NCBI GenBank assembly: GCA_036504515.1
Contig: DASXVA010000009.1
Span: 372,001-436,000 of the forward strand
Reading direction: 5' to 3'
From: AWTP1-18 sp036504515
GTDB taxonomy: Bacteria; Pseudomonadota; Gammaproteobacteria; Burkholderiales; Rhodocyclaceae
Length of the DNA stretch: 64,000 bases
Shown: positions 35,825 to 44,486 of the stretch, in pieces
How the letters are laid out: each line of letters opens with the position of its first letter
Position numbering within the stretch: position 1 is the first letter of the stretch
Translations under genes and position numbers: made by a program
The notes under the pieces: generated by a model
What the model was told of the DNA's origin: nothing
Database searches by the model: none
Seen by the model: only the letters and a program-made list of their open reading frames with translations

Positions 35825-36406
35825 ATGACCGAGCTTGCTGCAGTACTCAAGCCCTATGCTGATGCTGTCGCGGTAGAGGAAATCACCGCTGCCACTCGCC
35901 ACTGGCTGGAAAAGGCGGTGATCGGGCTCAATCTGTGCCCCTTTGCCAAGTCGGTGCACGTCAAAAAGCAGGTGCGCTACGCCGTCACCGCGGCTGAAAC
36001 CGCTGACGAACTGTTGGCGGAACTGGCCCATGAATTTCAGTTGATGGTCGATACCGAGCCCAAGGTCCTGGATACGATTCTGCTGATCCATCCCAAGGCC
36101 ATGGTTTCCTTCATCGACTACCACTTCTTCCTCAGCGAATGCGACGCGTTGCTGAAGAATGAGGGATATGAAGGCGTGTTCCAGATAGCCAGTCTCCATC
36201 CGCAGTATGAGTTTGCTGGCACAGAGCCAGATGACATTGAGAACTACACCAACCGTTCCCCTTATCCGACCCTGCACCTGCTGCGGGAAGAAAGTATTGA
36301 CCGGGCGGTAGCTGCATTCCCTAATGCGGAGTCGATCTATGAACGCAATATCGATACGATGAAACGACTTGGACATGAGGGCTGGCGGAGGCTGATGAAA
36401 GAATAG
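35825..36406 (+). CDS. DUF1415 family protein (with a probably replaced 3' end)
   Basis: The 193-residue protein matches DUF1415 throughout: RHWLEKAVIGLNLCPFAK near residue 25, the IHP segment, and FQIASLHPQYEFAGTEPDD with ENYTNRSPYPTLHLLRE near the C-terminus. Its function is not known; family members often lie near translation genes, here prfC. The part up to about 36124 has host-like codon use, while the last third has more A/T-ending codons. A second, diverged copy of exactly that last third lies 1.17 kb downstream, so the C-terminal end of this gene is likely to have arrived with an inserted element. Confidence 0.88.
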   Translation: MTELAAVLKPYADAVAVEEITAATRHWLEKAVIGLNLCPFAKSVHVKKQVRYAVTAAETADELLAELAHEFQLMVDTEPKVLDTILLIHPKAMVSFIDYHFFLSECDALLKNEGYEGVFQIASLHPQYEFAGTEPDDIENYTNRSPYPTLHLLREESIDRAVAAFPNAESIYERNIDTMKRLGHEGWRRLMKE

Positions 36407-37293
36407 GATGGTTTCCTAGTTTCCTATTTACAGACTGGTTTCGACCCATAGGGACCATTCATAGCGTAGAAGCTGATGTCCGCGTTGCCTCAATGCGAGA
36501 CGAAGGAGACGAGATGTCATCTGAGGAAAGAATGACCATCAACATGCAAAGGGTCGAACCGGGGCAAGTGTCAGGAACTCTGCCAGATGGTCAGGTTCCT
36601 ATGTACGCCGTTCGTCACGAAAGTGCACGGCGTTGGGTAGACCTCAGTCTGCACCTCTCCGATCTCGAGGTCACTCTTGGTTGGCTGGAACTTCTCACTC
36701 ACAAGCATACTCAGCCAACTCCAGAAGCAGAAGCCCTGTGGACGGCGGCGCTCACCATATTCTTCAAGTGCTTCAAACGCAGCGCAAGTCGGAGCAAGCT
36801 CGATGCAGCGGTGGTCTTAGCGAACGAACCAGAGGAGGCTCGCGCACAGTTTTCTGTTCTCCAGGCACTGAGAGATAAGGTCGTTGTGCATGATGAAAAT
36901 GCGTACACGCAAGGCGTTGTGTTAGTGCCGATTGCCAATCCCGATGGACCAGTGGCACGTGTGGGACCACCAGTTGTGACTATCTTTAAGGCATCAACAC
37001 TCGATGATTGGCACATCAGTAATTTACGACTACTTACCTTGGCATCAATCACTTACGTGAAATCGGCTATTGCAGAAGTTTCAGCAGAAGTCGAGGCTTA
37101 TATACGTGCGGCTTCCCGTGCTGATTTCGTGGCTGCAGGCCCGTACCTCTATACATCACCTTCCGTAGACACTGCAAGCCAGCGCAGGGGGGATTGATCA
37201 AGAAGCTTGTCAAGAACGAATAGAGCTAGTTGATAGCAGATGATGCACAGCGATTTTTATAATCACTTCGAAGTTGTTAATTTAGTATTTCAG
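36125..37293. mobile_element. Candidate gene-end-replacing insertion carrying a HEPN-like gene
   Basis: The interval starts where the two DUF1415 3' ends begin to align (TTCTTCCT at 36125-36132) and stops just before the second copy (TTCTTCCT at 37294-37301); both copies are in the same codon phase there. It holds the current 3' end of the DUF1415 gene, a HEPN-like gene and about 100 A/T-rich bases. Joining 36124 to 37294 would rebuild an intact DUF1415 gene. No integrase, transposase or terminal inverted repeat is seen, so the mechanism (passive homologous recombination or trans-acting recombinase) is unknown. The boundaries are inferred. Confidence 0.55.
36514..37197 (+). CDS. HEPN-like domain protein of unknown function
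   Basis: The 227-residue protein is mostly alpha-helical in its middle part (residues ~38-130) and has ALRDKVVVHDEN, in which R120 and H126 form an Rx5H motif typical of HEPN ribonuclease or HEPN-like domains (for example AbiU2- or AbiV-type defense proteins). A beta-like stretch (GVVLVPIANPDGP) and a further helical region follow. No membrane segment or signal is seen. AAGGAG lies five bases before the ATG at 36514, which decides the start over 36493. The gene is enclosed between two DUF1415 3' ends, which suggests horizontal acquisition. HEPN assignment is from the motif and helix pattern only. Confidence 0.6.
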   Translation: MSSEERMTINMQRVEPGQVSGTLPDGQVPMYAVRHESARRWVDLSLHLSDLEVTLGWLELLTHKHTQPTPEAEALWTAALTIFFKCFKRSASRSKLDAAVVLANEPEEARAQFSVLQALRDKVVVHDENAYTQGVVLVPIANPDGPVARVGPPVVTIFKASTLDDWHISNLRLLTLASITYVKSAIAEVSAEVEAYIRAASRADFVAAGPYLYTSPSVDTASQRRGD

Positions 37294-37590
37294 TTCTTCC
37301 TGCAAGAGGCCGATGCCCTGCTGCGCAACGAAGGCTATGAAGGCGTATTCCAGATCGCCAGCCTGCATCCCCAGTACGAGTTTGCCGGCACGGAACCGGA
37401 TGACATCGAGAACTACACCAATCGTTCTCCCTATCCGACCCTGCATCTGCTGCGGGAGGCGAGCATAGATCGCGCTGTGGCGGCTTTCCCCGACCCGGAC
37501 TCCATCTATGAGCGGAACATGGAAACCATGCGCCGGCTTGGTCCCGAGGGCTGGCGAAAACTGATGCAGAGTGACACAGAAACGAAATAA
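37240..37590 (+). pseudogene. Displaced 3' fragment of a DUF1415 gene
   Basis: From 37294 the frame encodes FFLQEADALLRNEGYEG and continues to the family's C-terminus. By my count 79 of 93 aligned residues match the end of the intact DUF1415 protein at 35825, but many third codon positions differ, so this is not a fresh duplication. The N-terminal two thirds are missing; the 18 residues before 37294 are unrelated. An ATG at 37240 could start a 116-residue product, but it would lack the LNLCPFAK half. Best read as the original host gene end cut off by an insertion. Confidence 0.8.
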
Positions 37591-37653
37591 GTATTTCCCG
37601 TGACACGCTTGCTTGCCTGATGCGGCAAGAACCGGCTAGAGTGCCTTATTGAT

Positions 37654-37672
37654 CGTACAGAGATACTGTACG
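37654..37672. promoter_or_regulatory. Palindrome upstream of the exported glycine-zipper gene
   Basis: CGTACAG-AGATA-CTGTACG has seven-base arms and ends 30 bases before the ATG at 37703. It is followed by GTTTTACTT, so it could be an operator or a short hairpin. A weak upstream promoter pair, TTGCCT and TAGAGT with an 18-base spacer (37613-37642), fits an operator just downstream of the start site. Confidence 0.4.
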
Positions 37673-37702
37673 GTTTTACTTATCCCTATTCCGGAGGCGT
37701 CC

Positions 37703-38272
37703 ATGAAGACATCCCTAATTCTTTCCACTTTGCTTGTGTTGTCATGCCAGCTGGTCAGCATGACGGCCTATGGTGCATCCCGTCAGGATGCGGCAGCCCA
37801 ATACGAAACTGACAAGCGTCTTTGTGCCGAAGAAGGTTCCTCCAGCGCCCGTATGCAATGCCTGCGGGATGCTCGGGCGGAATATGACCGTTCCCTGAAT
37901 TCCGTCAGCAGTTCTTCCTATTCCCAGAGTCGCGATTACTGCGCTGAGTGCGGCAAGGTGATCGCCGTCAATGTCGAGGAAAAACCCAGCGAAGGCAGTG
38001 CTGTGGGCACCATTGCCGGCGGTGTCGCCGGGGCTTTGGTCGGTAATCAGGTGGGGCAGGGAACCGGGCGTGATCTCGCCACGATTGCCGGCGCTGTCGG
38101 TGGTGCTTTTGCCGGTCGGGCCATTGAAGGCAAGATGAAGTCCGACAAGGTTTGGAAAGTGCGTGTCCGTTTCGATAACGGCGATGAGCGCAGCTACACC
38201 TTTGACAACGACCCTGGTCTTTCCATCGGTACAGCGGTCAGGGCCAGCGGTAACAACATCCAGCGCCGCTAA
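37703..38272 (+). CDS. Exported glycine-zipper 2TM protein
   Basis: The 189-residue protein has a signal peptide (MKTSLILSTLLVLSCQLVS, cut near YGA), a helical region with two Cys, a CAECG motif, a glycine zipper (TIAGGVAGALVGNQVGQGTG then TIAGAVGGAFAG) and a beta-rich end (VWKVRVRFDNGDERSYTF). It is a paralog of the membrane-anchored protein at 29655 but uses a cleaved signal instead of an anchor. Such proteins resemble SlyB/RcsF-context outer-membrane proteins of unclear role. GGAGG lies five bases before the ATG at 37703. Confidence 0.82.
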   Translation: MKTSLILSTLLVLSCQLVSMTAYGASRQDAAAQYETDKRLCAEEGSSSARMQCLRDARAEYDRSLNSVSSSSYSQSRDYCAECGKVIAVNVEEKPSEGSAVGTIAGGVAGALVGNQVGQGTGRDLATIAGAVGGAFAGRAIEGKMKSDKVWKVRVRFDNGDERSYTFDNDPGLSIGTAVRASGNNIQRR

Positions 38273-38310
38273 GACCGGTGATGTGACAAACAGCGTTTTC
38301 GTTCGGCATC

Positions 38311-39840
38311 GTGACTAACGAAATCGAACTCAAGCTGGCGCTGCTGCCCGAGCAGCGCCAGCGCCTTTTGCGCAACTCCCTGCTCAAGCAGGGTGTGCTG
38401 CTCAAGCGTCAGGAAGTTTTCAACGTCTATTACGACACCCCGGATCAGGACCTTCATCGGCACGGCATTGCCCTGCGGGTCCGGCGTCAGGGTGATCTAT
38501 GGTTGCAGACCATCAAGTGTGCCGGGCAGTCCGGTGGTGGCCTCAGTACCCGCCCTGAATGGGAAACGCCTTATTCAGGCCAGTTCGATTTCTCGGGCAT
38601 TACCGACAAAAAAGTTCGTCGTTACCTGCAGGAACCAGTGCTTTTGCGCCGGCTTCAGCCTTGTTTCGAGACTACGTTCCAGCGCACTACCTGGCGTTTC
38701 GAACAGGCCCCGGGTAAAGCGGTCCTGATGATGCTGGACCGCGGTGCCGTCAAGGCCGCAGGGCGTGAAGAGGTGATCTCCGAAGTCGAACTGGAACTCG
38801 ATGGTGGCGATGTGGCGCATTTGTTTGCCCTTGCCGAAGGGCTTGCCCAACGCATCAGCTTGACGCCGGCTCTACTGTCAAAGGCCGAACGGGGCTATCG
38901 CCTTGCTGCCGGTGCCGCTGATGAACCGCGTCGGGCGGCTCCCTTGATGCTTGTGCCCGGACTGACGCCACTTGCTGCTTTCCGGCTGATTGCCTTGGCT
39001 TGCCTGGAGCATCTGCTCTACAACCAGCAAGGGGTCGCTGACGATCTCGATCCCGAGTTCACCCACCAGATGCGCATTGCCGTACGGCGGCTGCAGGCGG
39101 CATTGCGGTTGTTTGCCCCTTATTTGAATCCTCAACTCCACGGCCTGTTGCCCCCTCTACGGCATTTGATGACGGCCTTGGGTCAGGTTCGTGACCGGGA
39201 TGTGCTGCTGGCAGAAACGCTATTGCCCGTTGCCAAGGATTGCCCCGAGGACAAGGCGTTAACACAGTTGATCGAGAAACTGCGGCAACAACGACAGGAT
39301 GCCCAGCTGAATCTGCAGGACCTGTTGCTATCCCCGGGCTATGGCCAATTCCTGTTGGCAAGCTTGCGAGCATTGCACGACATCGAGGCCGAAGATAAAA
39401 CGCCTTTACCGGAAGCCGCCTTATTGCCCTTTGCCTTATTGCGGCTGACCCGGCTGCGCAAGCTGGTCACTCGTCGTGCCCAAGCGGCAAAGCCCGATGT
39501 GCCGGAGTCGCTTCACTCCCTGCGGATTGCCATCAAGCGCTTGCGCTATAGCCTGGAGTTTTTCTCTCCGTTGCTGAAAAAACAATCCCGCCGCGCTTTG
39601 AAACAGGCTTTGACCAGACACCAGGAAAAGCTGGGTGTTCTGAATGATTTTTCCATGGCTGAAGCCCAGTTGAAAAACCTTGCCCAAGGCTCCCGAGGGC
39701 TGACAGGGGCAGTGCGCCGGATCCACGGCTGGCATGAGGCAAAGCGTCTGGCCTTGCAGGAAAAGGTTGCCGGCGATTTGCTCCATTTGGCTGATCTGCC
39801 CAGCATCAAACTCCGAAGCAAACCTGAGTCGTCGCGGTAA
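38311..39840 (+). CDS. CYTH and CHAD domain protein (predicted inorganic triphosphatase)
   Basis: The 509-residue protein has an N-terminal CYTH domain (residues ~1-200) with the EIELKL (ExExK) signature, several basic tunnel residues (RVRRQGD, TIKCAG) and SEVELEL, as in E. coli YgiF, which hydrolyses inorganic triphosphate. The C-terminal CHAD domain (~220-500) is helical with conserved His/Arg pairs (HQMRIAVRRLQAALRLF and HSLRIAIKRLRYSLEFF), a pattern known to bind polyphosphate. A link to phosphate storage is inferred. The start is a GTG at 38311. Confidence 0.9.
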   Translation: MTNEIELKLALLPEQRQRLLRNSLLKQGVLLKRQEVFNVYYDTPDQDLHRHGIALRVRRQGDLWLQTIKCAGQSGGGLSTRPEWETPYSGQFDFSGITDKKVRRYLQEPVLLRRLQPCFETTFQRTTWRFEQAPGKAVLMMLDRGAVKAAGREEVISEVELELDGGDVAHLFALAEGLAQRISLTPALLSKAERGYRLAAGAADEPRRAAPLMLVPGLTPLAAFRLIALACLEHLLYNQQGVADDLDPEFTHQMRIAVRRLQAALRLFAPYLNPQLHGLLPPLRHLMTALGQVRDRDVLLAETLLPVAKDCPEDKALTQLIEKLRQQRQDAQLNLQDLLLSPGYGQFLLASLRALHDIEAEDKTPLPEAALLPFALLRLTRLRKLVTRRAQAAKPDVPESLHSLRIAIKRLRYSLEFFSPLLKKQSRRALKQALTRHQEKLGVLNDFSMAEAQLKNLAQGSRGLTGAVRRIHGWHEAKRLALQEKVAGDLLHLADLPSIKLRSKPESSR

Positions 39841-39996
39841 ATTGTCAGAGGCAAACCGGTTTAGTAACCTTTGCTTACACATGGCTTTCACCCATAACGC
39901 AGGCTGTTCAAGGAATGCCACAGCTTATGGACATATTTCACACAGTGTCATCATTCCCTGCGCTACCATGGCGGGACTGATATTCATCGTGATGCC

Positions 39997-41082
39997 ATGG
40001 ACAATGCTCTGACCGTTGAAAATCTGCATCTACGCCAGCAGTTGCAATCGCTGCTCACGGAAGCACGGCAGAATGAAGAAAAGCTAAGGCGCTTCGACCT
40101 GATCGAACGGCGCTTGATCGGCACCCACTCCCTGCTCGAATTGATCCAGCTCCTGCTCAAGGATTTTCGCGAGGTTTTCAAACTCGACGATATCGCCTTG
40201 ATGCTCGTTGACCCGGAATACGAAATCACTCGCCTGTTGGAACAGGAAAGCCGTGATGGCGCCAAGCTGCCGGGTCTCATCCTGCTGGAAAGCGCCAAGT
40301 CCCTGAAGGCCATATATTCAAATCCCAAGCCTGTCCTTGGTGTCTATGACCGACACAAGAAAAACCTGGGGTTCAGCGACGATACAAAACTCGCTTCCAT
40401 GGCCCTGCTGCCCTTGATGCGGAATGACGTCCTGATCGGCGGTCTGCATCTGGGTAGTGCCAGTGCCGATCGTTTCGGTAGTGACAGCAGCACCGACTTC
40501 CTGGAACGGCTCACCGCTATTGCCAGCATGAGCCTGGAAAACGCCCTCAATCTTGAACGGCTCAAATCCGTAGGGCTGACCGATGCCCTGACCGGGGTTA
40601 ACAATCGACGTTACTTTGAGCGCCGTTGTCTTGAGGAAGTCGCCCTGGCCCATCGAACAGGGGCATCTCTAGCCTGTATGTTCCTCGACCTCGATCACTT
40701 CAAGCGGATCAACGACAGCTTTGGTCATCAGGTGGGAGATGAAGTCCTGCGCAAGACGGCCAGCGTCATCAAGTTGATGCTGCGTTCCTGCGACATCGTT
40801 GCCCGTTACGGTGGCGAGGAATTCGTGGCACTGCTGCCGCAAACCACTTTGGGCCATGCCCGTGAAATCGCCGAGCGCATCCGGGCCAATATTGCCGCCC
40901 ATTGTTTCGAATCCCTGAAAGGGGTATCCCACGTGGTGACTGCCTCCATCGGCGTTTCCATCCTTACCCCGAGGGGAGAGGAAGTTCCCCTGGAAGAGCA
41001 GGCAAGTCAAATGATCGCCACGGCTGACAAGGCTGTCTATCAGGCCAAACACGGCGGACGCAACCGGGTAGTTTCTCTCTAG
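39997..41082 (+). CDS. Diguanylate cyclase with GAF-like sensor
   Basis: The 361-residue cytoplasmic protein has a coiled-coil start (residues ~5-45), a GAF/DUF484-like sensor (~45-185) and a GGDEF domain (~195-361). The active site is YGGEEF, with the inhibitory RxxD site (RSCD) five residues before it, so an active, product-inhibited cyclase making c-di-GMP is expected. The sensor's ligand is unknown. It is followed after 136 bases by a GGDEF-EAL gene on the same strand. Confidence 0.9.
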   Translation: MDNALTVENLHLRQQLQSLLTEARQNEEKLRRFDLIERRLIGTHSLLELIQLLLKDFREVFKLDDIALMLVDPEYEITRLLEQESRDGAKLPGLILLESAKSLKAIYSNPKPVLGVYDRHKKNLGFSDDTKLASMALLPLMRNDVLIGGLHLGSASADRFGSDSSTDFLERLTAIASMSLENALNLERLKSVGLTDALTGVNNRRYFERRCLEEVALAHRTGASLACMFLDLDHFKRINDSFGHQVGDEVLRKTASVIKLMLRSCDIVARYGGEEFVALLPQTTLGHAREIAERIRANIAAHCFESLKGVSHVVTASIGVSILTPRGEEVPLEEQASQMIATADKAVYQAKHGGRNRVVSL

Positions 41083-41218
41083 GCAGTAACGAGGCCTCTC
41101 ACGGAGGCCTGACAGCAACAGGGCTGGCCGGGTGTTTTTTTTCGGTAACACTTCCGAAATAGACTGGCCCTGTGCAAATCCCCAGTCTTCCTCTCTTTCC
41201 CGCTTGCCGGAGCTTGCT

Positions 41219-43579
41219 GTGCTGACAGCACTCAACGTGAAACTGTCAGCCGACTTTCGTTCCTGGCTCCAGCGGCTCAGTGGTGGCTGGTCGGCATTGT
41301 TGTTGGGAGCTTTTCTGCTGGCAGGTCTCATCCTGTTTTTTACTTGGGAATTGACCTTCGCCCGTATCGAGCATGAAAAGCAACTGGAAATCCAGAACGC
41401 CATTGCCGATAACTCGCATATTTCAGCAGTACTCAAGGCAAATCTGGAACAAGTGCTGGGCAAGATGTCGATCTATGCCGATTTGTCATCGGCCTTGATC
41501 TCCGGCGATCAAGCCATGGCGATGCATGTCAATCCCACTTTGAATGGCGAACATGCCTATCTCCGGCTAGCCGTACTGGATCGTTCCGGGCGGCTTTTAC
41601 ATTCCTCTGCCCGCCGCCAATCTGAACCTGTTCTGGAAGAGTTTGCTGCAACGGCTACCGATGGGTTCCGCAAAGTCCCTGCGGCCAATTCCCTGCTGAC
41701 CGGGCATCCGCAATCGGTCCAGGATGCCTGGCGCGTGCCGGTGCTGGCCGGTGTCTGGCATGGCAACCAAGCTCAAGGGTTGGTGGCGGCCGTGATTGAT
41801 CTTGGCTATTTTCTCCAGCTTTTCCAGGAGGTTGAGTTAGGCCAGAATGGCCGGATCGAAATCATCAGTGATGATGGTTACCAACTGGCCGAACTGGTCG
41901 GCGGCACCCTTTCTGCCGGACAGGATTACCACGGTAGTGGGTATCTGAATTTTCTGAAGACGGAAAACCGTGGCACAGGTGTCATCAAGCGTGATGGTGA
42001 TGGCTGGGATTCCGTAATGGCCTATTCGCACTTGGAGAAATATCCCTTGATCGTCGTGGTCAGCCAAGGCTCTAGTGATGTCCTGACCGAGTTCAATGTT
42101 CGTCGCAAAACCTATATTCGCTGGGCCTCATTGGTTTCACTGGCTGTTTTCATCTGCGTCATTGGCCTGGTGCAACTGGTACGACGGCAGTACGCCATTC
42201 ACAAGGCCCTGGCCAATTCCGAGCGGAACAACAGAAAGCTGATCGACCAGCTCAAGGACGAGAAAAAGCGGGCTTATCAATTGGCCTCCCACGACCATTT
42301 GACGGGGCTGCCAAACCGCATGCTGTTTGCCGAATTGGCTGTCAGCCACATCACCCGGGCGCGGAGAAGCCGTTTCTATCACGCCGTGCTTTTCATCGAT
42401 CTCGACCGTTTCAAGATCATCAACGACACCCTGGGGCACCGGGTCGGTGATCTGTTGCTGAAAGAAGTTGCCCGCCGGTTTCGCACCTGCCTGCGGGAGT
42501 CGGACGTGGTGGCCCGTTTTGGCGGCGACGAGTTTGTCATGCTGATCAACGATGTGGAATCCATTGCCGATGTGGGGAAAATCGCCGAGAAGTTGGTCAC
42601 CATCGTCAGCGAGCCCTTTGTCGATCTGGACGGCCACAATGCCGAATTGAGCCCCAGCATCGGTATCGCCCTTTGTCTGCAGGACGGTGAAACCATTGAT
42701 GAGCTGCTGAAGCATGCCGATGCCGCCATGTACACGGCCAAGGCCGCGGGGCGGGGCACCTATCGCTTCCATGATCCTGCCCTGAATAACCTGGCTTTGC
42801 GGCAGATGGAGTTGTTGCAGGGCCTGCGCCGGGCCGTGCGGGAAAACGAATTCGTTCTCTATTACCAACCCCGGGTGGCGACGGAAGATTTCACCCTGAC
42901 AGGTCTTGAAGCCCTGGTACGTTGGCAGCATCCGGAGTTGGGCCTGATCTTCCCCAACGACTTCATTCTGTTGGCTGAAGAAAATGATTTGATCGCGGCC
43001 CTGGGGCTCTGGGTCATTAATGCCGCCTGCGCCCAACTGGCCGACTGGCAGCAAAAGGACATTCCCCTTGTGCCGGTAGCGGTGAACATCTCAGCCAAGC
43101 AGTTCCGCAGCGACACCTTGGTGGACGATATTTTTGCCGCCATGGAACGGCATGGGGTTCCTGCTCACCTGTTTGAGATCGAAATCACCGAAAGTTGTCT
43201 GGTGGATGCGCCGGAACGGGTCGGCGCCATGTTGAACGCCCTGGTGGATCGGGGTGTGAGAGTGTCCATGGACGACTATGGCACCGGCTTTGCGAGCATC
43301 GGTTATCTGAAAACGCTGCCCCTGCACGCCATCAAGATCGACCGCAGCTTCATCCGCGAAATTCACAACGACAGCAGCGATGCCATGATCGTTTCATCCA
43401 CCATTACCCTGGCTCACAACCTTGATCTGGTGGTAGTGGCCGAAGGGGTTGAAACCCGGGACCAGTTGGTCCACTTGAAGACGATAGGTTGTGATCAGGT
43501 GCAGGGCTATTATTTCCATCGCCCACTGCCCGTTGCTGCCATTGAGCCGGTTTTACAGGAAGGAAGATTTGACAGGTGA
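41219..43579 (+). CDS. Membrane GGDEF-EAL protein with periplasmic sensor domain
   Basis: The 786-residue protein has one membrane helix near residues 24-43, a periplasmic dCache-like domain, a second helix near residue 305, a GGDEF domain with intact FGGDEF and an EAL domain with GLEALVRW, NISAKQF, EITES and DDYGTGF. All residues usually needed for both cyclase and phosphodiesterase activity appear present, so the net activity cannot be read from sequence. The GTG at 41219 has GGAG seven bases upstream; an in-frame GTG at 41132 lacks one. Its stop overlaps the start of the PhnD-type binding protein gene, which suggests joint function. Confidence 0.9.
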   Translation: MLTALNVKLSADFRSWLQRLSGGWSALLLGAFLLAGLILFFTWELTFARIEHEKQLEIQNAIADNSHISAVLKANLEQVLGKMSIYADLSSALISGDQAMAMHVNPTLNGEHAYLRLAVLDRSGRLLHSSARRQSEPVLEEFAATATDGFRKVPAANSLLTGHPQSVQDAWRVPVLAGVWHGNQAQGLVAAVIDLGYFLQLFQEVELGQNGRIEIISDDGYQLAELVGGTLSAGQDYHGSGYLNFLKTENRGTGVIKRDGDGWDSVMAYSHLEKYPLIVVVSQGSSDVLTEFNVRRKTYIRWASLVSLAVFICVIGLVQLVRRQYAIHKALANSERNNRKLIDQLKDEKKRAYQLASHDHLTGLPNRMLFAELAVSHITRARRSRFYHAVLFIDLDRFKIINDTLGHRVGDLLLKEVARRFRTCLRESDVVARFGGDEFVMLINDVESIADVGKIAEKLVTIVSEPFVDLDGHNAELSPSIGIALCLQDGETIDELLKHADAAMYTAKAAGRGTYRFHDPALNNLALRQMELLQGLRRAVRENEFVLYYQPRVATEDFTLTGLEALVRWQHPELGLIFPNDFILLAEENDLIAALGLWVINAACAQLADWQQKDIPLVPVAVNISAKQFRSDTLVDDIFAAMERHGVPAHLFEIEITESCLVDAPERVGAMLNALVDRGVRVSMDDYGTGFASIGYLKTLPLHAIKIDRSFIREIHNDSSDAMIVSSTITLAHNLDLVVVAEGVETRDQLVHLKTIGCDQVQGYYFHRPLPVAAIEPVLQEGRFDR

Positions 43580-44460
43580 GCAGGAAAAACGTGTTTCGTA
43601 TCGTTACCGGATTGATCTTGAGCCTGCTGGTGTTCGAGGCCGGGGCGGCTGTTTGTGACAATCCTCCTCGTTTGCGCTTTTCCCTGATTCCGCAATCGGA
43701 CGCAAAAAAAGATCTCGCCGGTTTTCGCCCTTTGCTGGACGATCTGGCTAAGGAACTGGGCAAGCCTGTGGACGCTGTTTTCCCGTCTTCCTACGGCTCA
43801 GTGGTGGAGGGCTTGCTGGCAGCCAGCATTGACTTGGCCATGATGGGCCCGGCCAGTTACACCGCAGCAAAGAACAGCGATCCCGATGTCCAGGCCTTTG
43901 CCAATTACGTCAGCAAAGCCGGACCTTTTCAGGGAGAAGGGCCGACCTACCGTTCCATGCTGATCGTGCGCAGCGACTCGAAATTTGCCAGCAAGGAATC
44001 CTTGAAAGGGGCACGGTTAGCCCTTGTGGACCCGGACAGCACATCCGGCGCCGTCGTGCCGCGGAAGTTTTTTTCACTGCTGGTCAATCAGCCGATAGAG
44101 AGTTTTTTTGGCCGGGTGTCCTACACCGGGGGGCATGGAAAATCGGCGGAAACGGTGGCTGGTGGGCGGGTTGATGCCGCCTTTGTTTCCAGTTATCTGC
44201 TCTCGGATTACATTGTTCAGGGTAAAGCGAGCAAGGAAACCTATCGGATACTCTGGGCCTCCGAGCCGCTGCCCCTGGATCCTTTTGTTTACCGTGGCCG
44301 GCTGTGTCCCGTCATCAAGGAAAAAATTCGCAAGGTGTTTCTTGCCAACAAGGGCGAGAAGTATCGAGGGGTACTGGACCAGTTGAATGCCGTCCGTTTT
44401 TCAGCAGTGACCGACGACGACTACCGGATTATTCGCGAAACCTTGAGTCCCCAGAGGTGA
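43576..44460 (+). CDS. PhnD-type periplasmic substrate-binding protein
   Basis: The 294-residue protein has a signal peptide (MSRKNVFRIVTGLILSLLVF) and the two-lobed fold of the phosphate/phosphite/phosphonate-binding family: LRFSLIPQSDAKKD at the start, the MMGPASYTAA turn and ALVDPDSTSGAVVPRKFF. No ABC permease or ATPase gene is nearby. Its GTG start overlaps the stop of the GGDEF-EAL gene in a GTGA, so the two are translationally coupled. I infer a sensor role, delivering ligand information to that protein's periplasmic domain, rather than transport. Confidence 0.85.
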   Translation: MSRKNVFRIVTGLILSLLVFEAGAAVCDNPPRLRFSLIPQSDAKKDLAGFRPLLDDLAKELGKPVDAVFPSSYGSVVEGLLAASIDLAMMGPASYTAAKNSDPDVQAFANYVSKAGPFQGEGPTYRSMLIVRSDSKFASKESLKGARLALVDPDSTSGAVVPRKFFSLLVNQPIESFFGRVSYTGGHGKSAETVAGGRVDAAFVSSYLLSDYIVQGKASKETYRILWASEPLPLDPFVYRGRLCPVIKEKIRKVFLANKGEKYRGVLDQLNAVRFSAVTDDDYRIIRETLSPQR

Positions 44461-44486
44461 GGCAGCTCCGGGCGAAATGCTCGGCC

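Noticed and set aside
36125..37293. Insertion sequence or integron cassette
   Set aside because: There is no transposase, integrase, terminal inverted repeat or attC-like structure; only the duplicated 3' gene end marks the borders.
37654..37672. LexA (SOS) box upstream of the glycine-zipper gene
   Set aside because: The half-sites are ACAG-N5-CTGT, not CTGT-N8-ACAG, and the gene is not an SOS type.
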